From JAUSIF01 sp963711595 (GTDB lineage Bacteria > Pseudomonadota > Alphaproteobacteria > Rhizobiales > Xanthobacteraceae), in NCBI GenBank assembly GCA_963711595.1, contig CAVQER010000007.1, positions 1 through 64,000 on the forward strand: DNA of 64,000 nucleotides, given 5' to 3'. Made by a program: the position numbers and the translations under genes. How positions within the stretch are numbered: position 1 is the first letter of the stretch; each line of letters begins with the position of its first letter. This document shows, one piece after another, positions 33,937 to 43,753 of the stretch. The notes beneath the pieces are model-generated. The model made no database searches. It had not been told where the DNA came from and saw only the letters and a program-made list of their open reading frames with translations.

Positions 33937-36242
33937 ATGGACGCCGAAAGCAAGAAGACTCGAAAGCCGCAGGCGAGCCCTCGCCCCACTCGACCGCAAT
34001 TTACCGATCAGGAAGCGCTCGAGTTTCACAGCCGCGGGCGGCCGGGGAAGCTCGAAGTCGTCGCAACCAAGCCGATGGCAACGCAGCGGGATCTTTCACT
34101 CGCTTATTCGCCTGGCGTTGCCGTGCCCGTGCTTGCGATCGCAGAAGATCCGAGCCGCGCCTTCGACTACACCGCCAAGGGCAATCTCGTTGCCGTGATC
34201 ACCAACGGCACGGCGATCCTCGGTCTCGGCAATCGCGGCGCGCTCGCGGCGAAGCCCGTGATGGAGGGCAAGGCGGTACTGTTCAAACGCTTCGCCGACA
34301 TCGACGCCTTCGATCTCGAAGTAGATACGGAAGATCCGGACGAGTTCATCAACGCGATCAAGCCGCTCGGGGTCACCTTCGGGGGCATCAATCTCGAAGA
34401 CATCAAGGCACCCGAGTGCTTCATCATCGAGCAGCGGCTGCGCGAGCTGCTCGACATCCCCGTTTTCCATGACGATCAGCACGGTACCGCGATCATTGCC
34501 GCGGCGGGCATGATCAACGCCCTCGCGTTGACCGGGACGCGACATCCGCGAGACGAAGCTCGTCGTGAATGGCGCCGGCGCCGCAGGCATCGCCTGCGTC
34601 GAGCTTCTGAAAGCGATCGGGCTCGCGCCGAAGAACGTCATCCTCTGCGACACCAAGGGTGTCGTTTACAAGGGCCGCACCGACGGGCATGAACCAGTGG
34701 AAGTCGGCCCACGCGGTCGAAACCAAGGCGCGCACACTCGCCGACGCGATGAAGGGCGCGGACATCGCGTTCGGGCTGTCGGTCAAAGGGGGCGTTCACG
34801 CCGGAGATGATCGCTTCGATGGCGGACAGGCCGATCATCTTCGCCATGGCCAATCCCGATCCCGAGATCACAGTCGAGGAAGTCGCGGCCGTGCGTGACG
34901 ACGCCATCATGGCGACCGGCCGCTCGGACTATCCGAACCAGATCAACAACGTGCTCGGCTTCCCCTACATCTTCCGCGGCGCACTCGACGTGCGGGCGAC
35001 CACGATCAACATGGAGATGAAGATCGCGGCGGCCAGGCGCTCGCCGATCTCGCGCGGGAAGATGTGCCGGACGAGGTCGCGGCTGCCTACGGCGCGCGAC
35101 CGAAATACGGACCGGACTACATCATTCCGGTCCCGTTCGATCCGCGCCTGATCTACGCGATTCCGCCGGCGATCGCGAAAGCCGCGATGGATTCCGGCGT
35201 GGCACGCCGGCCGATCGTCGACATGGAAGCCTACAAACAGCAGCTTCGCACGCGCCGCGATCCGGTCGCGGGCGTGCTCGCTCGCGTCTACGAGCGCGTA
35301 CGCCGGCAGCCGAAACGCGTCGTTTTTGCGGAAGGAGAGGAAGAGCAGGTCATCCGCGCCGCGATGAGCTTCGTTCATCAGGGTCTCGGAACCGCCGTGC
35401 TCGTCGGACGCGAGGACCGCGTGGGCACGACGGCAAAGACTGCCGGCATCGAGTTGCACGAGTCGTTAGAAATTCACAACGCCGCGCTTTCCAATCGCAC
35501 CTCCGACTACGCAAGCTACCTCTACGAGCGCCTGCAGCGAAAGGGATTCCTGTTCCGCGACTGCCAGCGGATGGTCAACCAGGATCGCAACACTTTTGCT
35601 GCTTGCATGGTGGCGCTTGGCGACGCCGACGCGATGGTGTCCGGGGTCACCCGCAACTATTCGGTCGTGCTTGACGACGTGCGCAAGGTCATCGATCCGA
35701 AGCCGGGCCATCGAGTGATGGGCATCTCACTCGTGCTGTCGCGTGGCCGCACCGTGCTCGTCGCCGATACCGCCGTGACGGAAATGCCGGACGCCGCTGA
35801 TCTCGCCGACATCGCGATCGAGGCCGCGGGCGTCGCGCGGCGCCTCGGCTACGAGCCGCGCGTGGCCATGCTCGCGTTCTCCACCTTCGGCCATCCGCCC
35901 GGCGAACGCTCGCAACGCGTTCAGGGCGCCGTCAAGATTTTGCACGAGCGCCACGTCGATTTCGAAGTAGACGGCGAGATGAGCGCCGATGTCGCGCTCA
36001 ATCGCGATCTCGCCGGCGCCTATCCCTTCAATCGCCTGTCGGGCCCAGCAAACGTGCTGATCATGCCCGCGTTCCACTCCGCGTCGATCTCGACGAAAAT
36101 GCTGCAGGAGCTCGGCGGTGCAACCGTGATCGGTCCACTGCTCGTCGGCCTCGACCGTCCCGTGCAGATCGTTCAGCTCAACGCCAAGGACGCGGACCTC
36201 GTCAATATGGCCGCCCTCGCTGCGTTCAATATCAGCGGCTAG
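33937..36242 (+). CDS. maeB: NADP-type malic enzyme with phosphotransacetylase-like domain, four frame breaks
   Basis: About 765 codons. Malate to pyruvate plus CO2. The ME part has SLAYSPGVAVPVL, TNGTAILGLGNRG and the catalytic VFHDDQHGTA; the NAD(P) site is NGAGAAGIACVELL. From about 35240 a C-terminal phosphotransacetylase-like domain follows (KRVVFAEGEEEQVIRAA, NRLSGPANVLIMPAFHS), as in large MaeB/Dme proteins. Frames change near 34537, 34686, 34790 (one extra base each) and 35033 (one missing base), the middle two in G runs. The conserved protein reads through all of them, so consensus error is likely. Its stop overlaps the convergent adenosine kinase stop. Confidence 0.88.
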
Positions 36243-37240
36243 ACCGGCAGTCCCTGCTCTTTCGCGAGGTCTGCGAGCTTGTGCGCGGGGCGCGCGCCGA
36301 TATGCGAGATGACCTCGGCCGCAGCGAGCGCGCCGAGACGCGCCGAAGTCGCGTGCGGGAGCCCCTTTGCAAGACCATACAGAAAGCCCGCGGCGAACAG
36401 ATCGCCGGCTCCCGTTGCATCCACCACACGGTCCACGGGGGTAGCGGGCACGACTTGCGTCTTGTCGCCTTCCACGACGATGGCGCCCTTCTCGCTCCGC
36501 GTCACAACGGCAAGTTTCGCGTCCCTCTTCAGCGCTGAGAGCGCCGCGTCGAAATCGGCGGTCTCATAGAGGCTCTTCAGCTCCGATTCATTCGCGAACA
36601 GGAGATCGACAACCCGATCGCGCACGAGAGCGATGAACTCGCCACGGTAGCGGTCGACGCAAAACGAGTCGGAAAGCGTCAGCGCCACCGTGCGTCCTGC
36701 CCCATGCGCGATCTTCGCGGCCTTGCGGAAGGCCTCCTTCGCGTCCGTCGGATCCCAGAGATAGCCCTCCAAATAAGTGATCTTCGCGGCGGCAATTTCC
36801 TCCTCCGACACGTCGGCGGGCGACAGATTTTGGGCTGCGCCGAGATACGTGTTCATTGTGCGCTCACCGTCGGGCGTGATGAGGATGTAGCAACGCGCCG
36901 TAGCCGGCCCATCCTTCGCGGGGGGCGTATTGAACGTGACGCCGCTTGCGCGGATGTCATGCGTGAAGGCTTTGCCGAGCGCGTCATCCTTGACCTTGCC
37001 GACGAAGGCGACGCGGCCGCCAAACGAGGCGACGCCGGCGATCGTGTTCGCGGCGGAGCCGCCAGAGATTTCAGTGCTCGGGCCCATGGCGTCGTAGATC
37101 GACTTGGCGCGCGGCTCGTCGATCAGCGACATCGACCCCTTCGGCATCTTCTGCCGGACCAGAAAGTCGTCGTCGGTGCGAGCGAGCACGTCGACGATCG
37201 CATTCCCTATGCCGAGGACATCGTAACGAATGGCAGCCAT
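36239..37240 (-). CDS. Adenosine kinase (PfkB family)
   Basis: 333 aa from MAAIRYDVLGIGNAIVD. It phosphorylates adenosine to AMP with ATP, or a related nucleoside. Key motifs: GGSAANTIAGVASFGG near residue 60, ATARCYILITPDGERTMNTYLG, and the catalytic D-ATGAGDLFAAGFL near the end. The long N-terminal extension possible in the same frame is rejected because it lacks a start signal and runs into the trpS promoter region. Stop codons of this gene and maeB overlap on opposite strands. Confidence 0.88.
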   Translation of the reverse strand: MAAIRYDVLGIGNAIVDVLARTDDDFLVRQKMPKGSMSLIDEPRAKSIYDAMGPSTEISGGSAANTIAGVASFGGRVAFVGKVKDDALGKAFTHDIRASGVTFNTPPAKDGPATARCYILITPDGERTMNTYLGAAQNLSPADVSEEEIAAAKITYLEGYLWDPTDAKEAFRKAAKIAHGAGRTVALTLSDSFCVDRYRGEFIALVRDRVVDLLFANESELKSLYETADFDAALSALKRDAKLAVVTRSEKGAIVVEGDKTQVVPATPVDRVVDATGAGDLFAAGFLYGLAKGLPHATSARLGALAAAEVISHIGARPAHKLADLAKEQGLPV

Positions 37241-37400
37241 CACCCCTCCGGACGCAACGCGACGGCCTAGCAAACGCTCTTTCCACTCGCAATGTTGGCG
37301 TACTATTGGCTTCGGCGCGCGCGGCAGTGGGCGAATCCCCACGCCCTTGCCTCCGTCGGCAAGCGCGTGGCATGACCCGGCGCCCGTTGCGGGGGACTCG

Positions 37401-38456
37401 ATGGCCAAGTTTCAGGAGCGCGTCTTTTCCGGGGTGCAGCCCACGGGCAACTTGCACCTCGGCAACTATCTCGGCGCGATCAAGCGGTTCGTCGAGCTGC
37501 AGGACCGCTACGACTGCATCTATTGCGTCGTCGACATGCACGCGATCACGCGCGCCGGTGTGGGGCGGCCCGGCGGAGCTGACCCGTAACATCCGCGAGG
37601 TGACCGCGGCGTTCATCGCCTGCGGGATCGACCCCAAGAAGCACATCGTGTTCAACCAGAGCCAGGTGCACGGACACGCGGAGCTCGCGTGGATCTTCAA
37701 TTGCATCGCGCGCATTGGCTGGCTGAACCGAATGACGCAGTTCAAGGAGAAGGCAGGCAAGGATCGCGAGAATGCGTCGGTCGGGCCTCTATGCTTATCC
37801 GTGCCTGATGGCGGCGGATATCCTCGCCTATCGCGCGACGCACGTGCCGGTCGGTGAGGACCAGAAGCAGCACCTCGAGCTCACGCGCGACATCGCGCAG
37901 AAATTCAACAACGATTTCGCCGATCACATCGGCAGCCTCGGATTCGGCGACGCGTTCTTCCCGCTCACAGAACCGTTGATCTCGGGTCCGGCAACGCGCG
38001 TCATGTCGTTCAGGGACGGCACGAAGAAAATGTCGAAGTCGGACCAGTCCGATCTATTCGCGCATCAATCTGACCGACGTTGCCGATGAGATCGCGCAGA
38101 AAATCAAGATGGCGCGCACAGATCCGCTTCCGCTTCGCGGCATAACGAGAAGGAGCTTGAGAATCGCGCCCAGAGGCGGACAATCTCGTCGGCATCTATC
38201 GCCGCGCTGGCCGGAACCGCGAAAGCCGGACATTCTTGCGCGAATTCGGGGGCGCGCAATTTCCGGATTTCAAGGATGCACTCACCGAGCCTCGCCGTCG
38301 CCAAACTTGGACCGATCGGCGGGGAAATGAAGCGGCTGGTGCAGGACACGAAATACATCGACGGCGTGCTCGTAGACGGGGCGGCGCGCGCACGCGCCAT
38401 CGCGCGCCGATACGCTGAAAGCGGTGAAGGATATTGTCGGGTTCGTGCGCGGCTGA
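37401..38456 (+). CDS. trpS: Tryptophanyl-tRNA synthetase, about ten frame breaks
   Basis: Charges tRNA-Trp. The HIGH-type motif is PTGNLHLGNYLGA near residue 14 and the KMSKS motif is KKMSKSD. The complete protein (about 348 codons, ending KDIVGFVRG) is recoverable by dropping single bases near 37557, 37784, 38056, 38200, 38228, 38241, 38290 and 38404 and by adjusting near 38135-38143 and 38165. Between breaks the residues are typical (AELTRNIREVTAAFIACGIDP, LELTRDIAQKFNNDFADH in pieces). An essential gene with intact residues but many +1 shifts points to poor consensus sequence rather than a pseudogene. Confidence 0.85.
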
Positions 38457-38519
38457 CGCGCTTGTCGCGCGGAGTAGACGCGTGGCAGCATCGGTTGCGG
38501 CGACACGCTGAGGCCAGGA

Positions 38520-39017
38520 ATGAGCGCGAAGCGCACCAGCTTTGAGCCCGGACACCAGCGAAAGTTTCTCGTGGTGGTGGATGAGACGCCCGAGTGCGAT
38601 CGCGCGGTCTATTACGCCGCGCGGCGTGCGGCACGCACCGGCGGCCGGCTCGTGCTCGTGTCCGTGATCGCGATTGGCGAAGTGAACCAGCAGTGGCTCG
38701 GCGTCGGCGACCTCATGCTGGAGGAGGCCCGCGGCGAAGCGAAAGGCCGACTCGACCATTATGCCGCGCGCGCACGCAATCTTGCCGGCATCGACCCCGA
38801 GTGCGCCTTGCGCCAAGGCGTCAAAGCTGACGAAATCGTCAAGTTCATCGACGAGGACGAGGACATCGCCGTGCTCGTCCTGGCGGCAGGGACGAGCAAG
38901 GAAGGGCCTGGTCCGCTGGTTTCCTCCCTCGCCGGGGCAGGGTCGGGAAACTTCCCAATCCCGATCACGATCGTGCCGGGACACCTGAAAGATGAGGATC
39001 TGGACGCGATCGCTTGA
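38520..39017 (+). CDS. Universal stress protein (UspA family)
   Basis: 165 aa, one Usp domain. Starts KFLVVVDETPECDRAVYYAARRA, the usual first strand and helix. The late part AVLVLAAGTSKEGPGPLVSS and FPIPITIVPG matches the Usp nucleotide-site region, though the G-x2-G-x9-G-S/T ATP signature is imperfect, so ATP binding is uncertain. Sits between trpS and the NifU-type gene, its usual place in Hyphomicrobiales. Confidence 0.9.
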   Translation: MSAKRTSFEPGHQRKFLVVVDETPECDRAVYYAARRAARTGGRLVLVSVIAIGEVNQQWLGVGDLMLEEARGEAKGRLDHYAARARNLAGIDPECALRQGVKADEIVKFIDEDEDIAVLVLAAGTSKEGPGPLVSSLAGAGSGNFPIPITIVPGHLKDEDLDAIA

Positions 39018-39108
39018 GCCTCTTTCGGAACCGGTCGGGAAGTCCTAAATTCAGGTCGAAGCAAGAGAATCCGGCGCCGCAGGGCGCCTGAACGGGAGAG
39101 CGATCCCT

Positions 39109-39675
39109 ATGTTCATCCAGACCGAGACCACGCCCAATCCGGCGACGCTCAAGTTCCTGCCGGGGCGCACGGTCCTCGACGAAGGCACCCTCGATCTCCG
39201 CGACGCGAAGGCCGCGGAACGGTCCCCGCTTGCGGAGCGGCTGTTCGCGATCGACGGCGTCAACGGGGTCTTTTTCGGTCACGAGTTCATCGCCGTGACG
39301 AAGCGGGAGGGCGAATGGGCTCACCTCAAGCCAGCCATCCTCGGCGCGATCATGGAGCACTTCCTTTCCGGTGACGCCTTGCTGCGGGTCGGAGCCGACG
39401 GCTCGATTGCCGCCGACGGCGGCGATGAGTTCTTCGAGGAGAAGGATGCAGGGACGGTTGCGACGATCAAGGAACTGATCGAGACGCGCGTGCGCCCAGC
39501 GGTCGCTTCGGATGGCGGCGATATCACCTTCCGCGGATTTCGCGAGGGCGTCGTCTACCTGAATATGCGTGGCGCATGCGCCGGCTGCCCGTCGTCGACC
39601 GCGACGCTGAAGAGCGGCATCGAGAATTTGCTTCGCCATTTCGTTCCCGACGTGGTCGAGGTCCGTCCGGTCTAG
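39109..39675 (+). CDS. NifU-family Fe-S scaffold/carrier protein (NfuA-type)
   Basis: 188 aa. N-terminal Nfu_N domain (MFIQTETTPNPATLKFLPG), C-terminal NifU-like domain with the cluster-binding C-x2-C in MRGACAGCPSST and RPAVASDGGDITFRGF. It carries [4Fe-4S] clusters to target enzymes; MiaB encoded 3 kb downstream is such an Fe-S enzyme. Good ribosome site (GGGAGAG) before the ATG. Confidence 0.95.
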   Translation: MFIQTETTPNPATLKFLPGRTVLDEGTLDLRDAKAAERSPLAERLFAIDGVNGVFFGHEFIAVTKREGEWAHLKPAILGAIMEHFLSGDALLRVGADGSIAADGGDEFFEEKDAGTVATIKELIETRVRPAVASDGGDITFRGFREGVVYLNMRGACAGCPSSTATLKSGIENLLRHFVPDVVEVRPV

Positions 39676-39708
39676 GATCTGCGGTCCGGCGGCAAGGTTC
39701 AGGGCTGC

Positions 39709-40458
39709 TTGTCGTCAACCGATCCAACACTTGAACGCGGTGAAACCGGCGCAAGGCGCGAAGCCTCGCGCCGGCCGCTGCTGGCCATCGACACGGCGCT
39801 CGGCGCGTGCTCGGCGGCCGTCTACGATCCGGCCCTCGGCCGCTCGCTTGCGATGCAATCATTCGCGATGAGCCGCGGCCACGCCGAGGTACTGATCCCT
39901 CTCGTCGAGCGCGTGATGCACGACGCGCGTCTCGACTTCGATGCCCTCGACCGGATCGTGACGACGATCGGCCCGGGCAGCTTCACGGGGCTTCGGGTCG
40001 GCATCTCCGCAGCGCGCGGTTTCGCGCTCGCCGCCGGGAAGCCCGCGGTCGGCGTTTCCACACTCGATGCGCTCGCCGCTCCGTACGTGACGGAGGTGGA
40101 AACCGTGCCGGTCGTAGCCGCAATCGATGCGAAGCACGGCAACCTCTATCTGCAGATGATCGGCGCGGGTGGGCGGGTGCTCGTCGCGCCGCGGGTGGCG
40201 AGCCTCAGCGATGCCGTCCGGGCGGTGGCGATCGGGTTGGTGCGGATCATCGGCTCGGGAGCGGACCTTCTCGCAAATCAATGGCCCGTTCCCGACGTGC
40301 CAATGCCACTGTTGGTCGACGCACGACCTGCGCCCGACATCGAATGGGTCGCGCGTCTCGGTGCCAAGATCGCACCTGAAAAAGCGACCGCACGTCCGCT
40401 CTATCTGCGTGCGCCCGACGCACGGCCGCAAGACGCGCATCGCCTGCAGCGCAGATGA
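39709..40458 (+). CDS. tsaB: tRNA threonylcarbamoyladenosine biosynthesis protein TsaB
   Basis: 249 aa, probable TTG start. The ASKHA-fold signatures are LLAIDTALGACSAAVYD and TTIGPGSFTGLRVGISAARGFALA. TsaB is the partner that holds TsaD in making t6A37. Its stop overlaps the rimI start by 4 nt (ATGA), a coupling conserved in many bacteria. Confidence 0.93.
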   Translation: MSSTDPTLERGETGARREASRRPLLAIDTALGACSAAVYDPALGRSLAMQSFAMSRGHAEVLIPLVERVMHDARLDFDALDRIVTTIGPGSFTGLRVGISAARGFALAAGKPAVGVSTLDALAAPYVTEVETVPVVAAIDAKHGNLYLQMIGAGGRVLVAPRVASLSDAVRAVAIGLVRIIGSGADLLANQWPVPDVPMPLLVDARPAPDIEWVARLGAKIAPEKATARPLYLRAPDARPQDAHRLQRR

Positions 40459-40946
40459 TGGGCTTGCTCGCAAATCTATTCCGTCGGACAGAGCCGGCGC
40501 TGCTGGACGCGCGTCTCAGCGACGCCGCGACACTTGCGGCACTGCATGCGGGCGCATTCCGTCACGGTTGGAGCGAGGCTGAATTCGAACGGCTTTTGGC
40601 CGATCGTAGTGTAATCTGTCACCTTGCCCGTGCATCTGGCGGCACCGGCTCCGTCGTCGGATTCGTGATCGCCCGGATTGTCGAGGACGAGGCCGAGATA
40701 CTCATGGTCGCTGTCGCTCCGCGAGAGCGGGGCCGCGGCCTCGCAGGACGGCTGATCGCGCGTCACCTAGGCCGGCTCGCAGCGCGCGGCGTCCATCGCG
40801 TCTTCCTCGAGGTTGACGAAGGTAACGATCCGGCGCTGAGACTTTATGCGCGTGCGGGATTCGAGAAAGTCGGCCGCCGGCCCGGCTACTACGAGCGGCC
40901 TGAAGGGAATGCCGCAGCCTTGCTTTTGCGTCGAGACCTCACCTAG
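40455..40946 (+). CDS. rimI: Ribosomal-protein-alanine N-acetyltransferase
   Basis: 163 aa GNAT protein. The acetyl-CoA loop is VAVAPRERGRGLAGRLI; the C-terminal part VFLEVDEGNDPALRLYARAGFEKVGRRPGYY is the RimI-type substrate side. It probably acetylates the N-terminus of ribosomal protein S18. The ATGA overlap with tsaB supports coupled expression. Confidence 0.92.
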   Translation: MMGLLANLFRRTEPALLDARLSDAATLAALHAGAFRHGWSEAEFERLLADRSVICHLARASGGTGSVVGFVIARIVEDEAEILMVAVAPRERGRGLAGRLIARHLGRLAARGVHRVFLEVDEGNDPALRLYARAGFEKVGRRPGYYERPEGNAAALLLRRDLT

Positions 40947-41011
40947 CTGCGGTGGACGGGGCGCGTGTGCGTCCGTAAAATCCACCGTTCGTAACAAAAT
41001 CGGGCGTCAAC

Positions 41012-41444
41012 GTGGCCGACGAAAAACTCACGGCGATTGAGGAGGCCTGCGCTGCCAAGGGCATGCGCATGACGGAGCAGCGGCGCGTGATCGCGCGTGT
41101 ACTCGGTCAGGCGCAGGACCATCCCGACGTCGAGGAACTCTATCGCCGCGCGTCGAAAATCGACGACAAGATCTCGATCTCGACGGTGTACCGCACGGTG
41201 CGGTTACTGGAAGATGCCGGGATCATCGAGCGCCACGATTTCCGCGAGGGACGCGCGCGTTACGAGCAGATGCCCGAAGAGCACCATGATCATCTGATCA
41301 ACCTGCGCACGGGCGAGGTCACGGAATTCCGTTCGGAGGAAATCGAGCGGTTACAGGAAGCGGTCGCACGCAAGCTCGGCTACCGGCTCGTCGAGCACCG
41401 ACTTCGAACTCTATGGCGTTCCGCTCGACGAAAAGAAATCCTGA
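41012..41444 (+). CDS. fur: Fur/Mur-family metalloregulator, one frame break near the C-terminus
   Basis: About 143 aa, GTG start. Winged-helix part MRMTEQRRVIARVL and ISISTVYRTVRLLEDAGIIERHD; the metal-sensing and dimer part is REGRARYEQMPEEHHDHLINL. Zinc-type C-x2-C motifs are absent, as in the rhizobial Mur/Fur branch, which responds to manganese or iron. The end should read ELYGVPLDEKKS followed by TGA at 41442, but an extra base near 41404 shifts the frame, making an artificial long tail. Next gene starts 6 nt later. Confidence 0.87.
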
Positions 41445-41450
41445 TCAAAC

Positions 41451-42269
41451 ATGATCCGTGTCATCTTCGTCGTGTTGGTGCTCGCGCTTGTCACGCTCGT
41501 TGGCATTCCGCTGCAGTGGATCTCTCTCAAGCTCGGGCTGCCGTCGCGGCGGTGGTTTCCCGTTCTTTTCCATCGCATCTGCGTGCCGATGTTCGGTCTT
41601 CGCATCGCGGTGCGCGGCAGGCCGGCGACGCACCGCCCTCTCCTTCTTATCTCCAATCACTCGTCCTGGCTCGACATCACCGTGCTGACCTCGTTGCTGC
41701 CGGCCGTGTTCGTCGCCAAAAGCGAAATCGCGGGCTGGCCGCTGTTCGGCCTGTTCGCGAAATTGCAGCGGTCAGTTTTCGTCGACCGGTCACGGAGGCA
41801 GGCGACAGGCGAAGTGAACCGCACAATCGCCTCGCGCCTTGCCGAGGGCGACCCGGTCGTCTTGTTCGGGGAAGGCAGGGCCAGCGACGGCAATCAAGTG
41901 CTGCCGTTCCGCTCGGCCCTTCTCGGGGCTTTGCGCGATGCTCTGGACAATGGCGGCCGCGGTTGGGTGCAGCCGGTCTCGATCGCCTACACGCGACTGC
42001 ACGGCGTGCCCATGGGGCGCCAACACCGGCCGTTCGCGGCTTGGTACGGCGACATGAGTCTCTTGCCTCACCTGATCGGCGTCCTACGTGAGGGCGCGCT
42101 GGACGTCATCGTGACCTTCGGTGTTCCGTTCGAAGTCGGTTCCGAGATCGACCGGAAGGCGATCGCGCACACGGCCGAGAACGCCGTCCGCCGCATGACA
42201 GTCGCAGCGCTGGCGGGCCGAAAAGAGCCCGAATTTGGGACCGTTCCCTTGGTAGCGGAAAACCGGTAG
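41451..42269 (+). CDS. 1-acyl-glycerol-3-phosphate / lyso-ornithine-lipid acyltransferase
   Basis: 272 aa. One N-terminal membrane helix (VIFVVLVLALVTLVGIPL). PlsC motifs: NHSSWLD (N-H-x4-D), FVAKSEIAGWPLFG, and FGEGRASDG. The FGEGxxSDG and QRSVFVDR wording is nearer to OlsA of ornithine-lipid synthesis than to E. coli PlsC, but without olsB nearby the substrate cannot be decided. Usual location between fur and miaB. Confidence 0.85.
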   Translation: MIRVIFVVLVLALVTLVGIPLQWISLKLGLPSRRWFPVLFHRICVPMFGLRIAVRGRPATHRPLLLISNHSSWLDITVLTSLLPAVFVAKSEIAGWPLFGLFAKLQRSVFVDRSRRQATGEVNRTIASRLAEGDPVVLFGEGRASDGNQVLPFRSALLGALRDALDNGGRGWVQPVSIAYTRLHGVPMGRQHRPFAAWYGDMSLLPHLIGVLREGALDVIVTFGVPFEVGSEIDRKAIAHTAENAVRRMTVAALAGRKEPEFGTVPLVAENR

Positions 42270-42355
42270 AACCACCCCTATCAGCGGATCGCCGGGTGAC
42301 CCAGAGAGCAGATGCAACCTTTCAGAGCGGCACCCGGGCGAGTGCCCACGGCGCG

Positions 42356-43753
42356 ATGAGCGCGAAACGCAAGCTCCACGTCAAATCCTTCGGCTGCCAG
42401 ATGAACGTCTACAACTCGCGTCGTATGGCGGACGCGATGGCGCGCGAGGGCTATGCAGAGACGGCCTTACCCGACGAGGCCGACCTGCTCATTCTGAATA
42501 CGTGCCATATCCGCGAGAAGGCAGCCGAGAAGGTCTACTCTGAACTCGGTCGCGTCCGTCTTCTGAAGCAGAAGGCGGAGGCCAAGGGCCGGATGATGCT
42601 CGTTGCGGTCGCCGGCTGTGTCGCCCAGGCCGAAGGCGAAGAGATCCTTCGGCGGGCACCAATCGTCGATCTCGTCGTTGGGCCGCAGAGCATTCATCGC
42701 TTGCCGGCGCTCGTAGCACGCGCAGCGAACGGCGAATCGGTCGTGGAAACAGAATTTCCGGTCGAGGACAAATTCGATTTCCTCGCGCCGCCGAGCAGCC
42801 ACGCGACGCGATCGCGTGGGGTAACAGCGTTCGTCACGGTGCAGGAAGGTTGCGACAAGTTCTGCACGTTCTGCGTCGTGCCGTATACACGCGGGAGCGA
42901 AGTCTCACGACCGGTCGACCGGATCGTCGCGGAAATTTCCAATCTCGCCGACGCCGGTGTCCGCGAAGTCACGCTGATCGGCCAGAACGTGAATGCCTAT
43001 CATGGTCGCGGCCCCGACGGCCGCGACTGGTCGCTGGCGCAGCTTCTTTCGCGTGTCGCCGAAATCGATTCGATCGAAAGAATCCGTTACACCACGAGTT
43101 ATCCGCGCGACATGAACGACGAGCTAATTCTCGCGCATCGCGATCTGCCGAAGCTCATGCCCTATTTGCATTTGCCGGTGCAATCCGGCTCCGACCGGAT
43201 ACTTGCCGCGATGAACCGCGCTCACGACCGAAACCTGTATCTATCGATCGTCAAACGTGTACGAAACGCGAGACCGGACATCGCGCTTTCCTCGGATTTC
43301 ATTGTGGGTTTTCCCGGTGAAACCGAAGACGATTTCGCCGCCACGCTCGATCTCCTGGAACAAGTCGGGTTCGCTCAGGCTTACTCTTTCAAGTACAGCG
43401 AGCGTCCCGGCACGCCGGCGGCGGAGATGGACCAGGTCCTCGAAGACGTCAAAGCCGAACGCCTCGCGCGGTTGCAAGCGCTGCTCGAGAAGCATCAGCG
43501 AAAATTCAACGCCGCATGTGTCGACCGTGAAGTCGACGTCTTGTTCGAGAAACCCGGAAGGCTTGCAGGTCAGCTCGTGGGTCGCTCGCCCTATCTGCAA
43601 CCGGTGCAGGCGACGGCTCCCGCTGAGCTGATCCATACGATCGCTCGCGTCCGTATCCTTGAGGCCGGTTCGAATAGCCTGTTCGCCGAGCTCGTCCCCG
43701 CCATTCCAGGAACGGGGTATCCGGTCCTGCAAGCCGCGACGGGGGGTGCCTAG
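42356..43753 (+). CDS. miaB: tRNA-2-methylthio-N6-dimethylallyladenosine synthase
   Basis: 465 aa from MSAKRKLHVKSFGCQMN. A radical-SAM methylthiotransferase acting on position 37 of UNN-reading tRNAs. N-terminal UPF0004 domain with Cys in FGCQMN, NTCHIRE and AGCVAQ binding one cluster; radical-SAM triad CDKFCTFC; C-terminal TRAM domain (LFEKPGRLAGQLVGRSPY). Four or more conserved Cys confirm both clusters. Confidence 0.95.
   Translation: MSAKRKLHVKSFGCQMNVYNSRRMADAMAREGYAETALPDEADLLILNTCHIREKAAEKVYSELGRVRLLKQKAEAKGRMMLVAVAGCVAQAEGEEILRRAPIVDLVVGPQSIHRLPALVARAANGESVVETEFPVEDKFDFLAPPSSHATRSRGVTAFVTVQEGCDKFCTFCVVPYTRGSEVSRPVDRIVAEISNLADAGVREVTLIGQNVNAYHGRGPDGRDWSLAQLLSRVAEIDSIERIRYTTSYPRDMNDELILAHRDLPKLMPYLHLPVQSGSDRILAAMNRAHDRNLYLSIVKRVRNARPDIALSSDFIVGFPGETEDDFAATLDLLEQVGFAQAYSFKYSERPGTPAAEMDQVLEDVKAERLARLQALLEKHQRKFNAACVDREVDVLFEKPGRLAGQLVGRSPYLQPVQATAPAELIHTIARVRILEAGSNSLFAELVPAIPGTGYPVLQAATGGA

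Noticed and set aside
34537..38410. Programmed frameshifting in maeB and trpS
   Set aside because: Far too many shifts, no slippery-heptamer plus structure at each, and mostly +1 insertions; sequence error explains them better.
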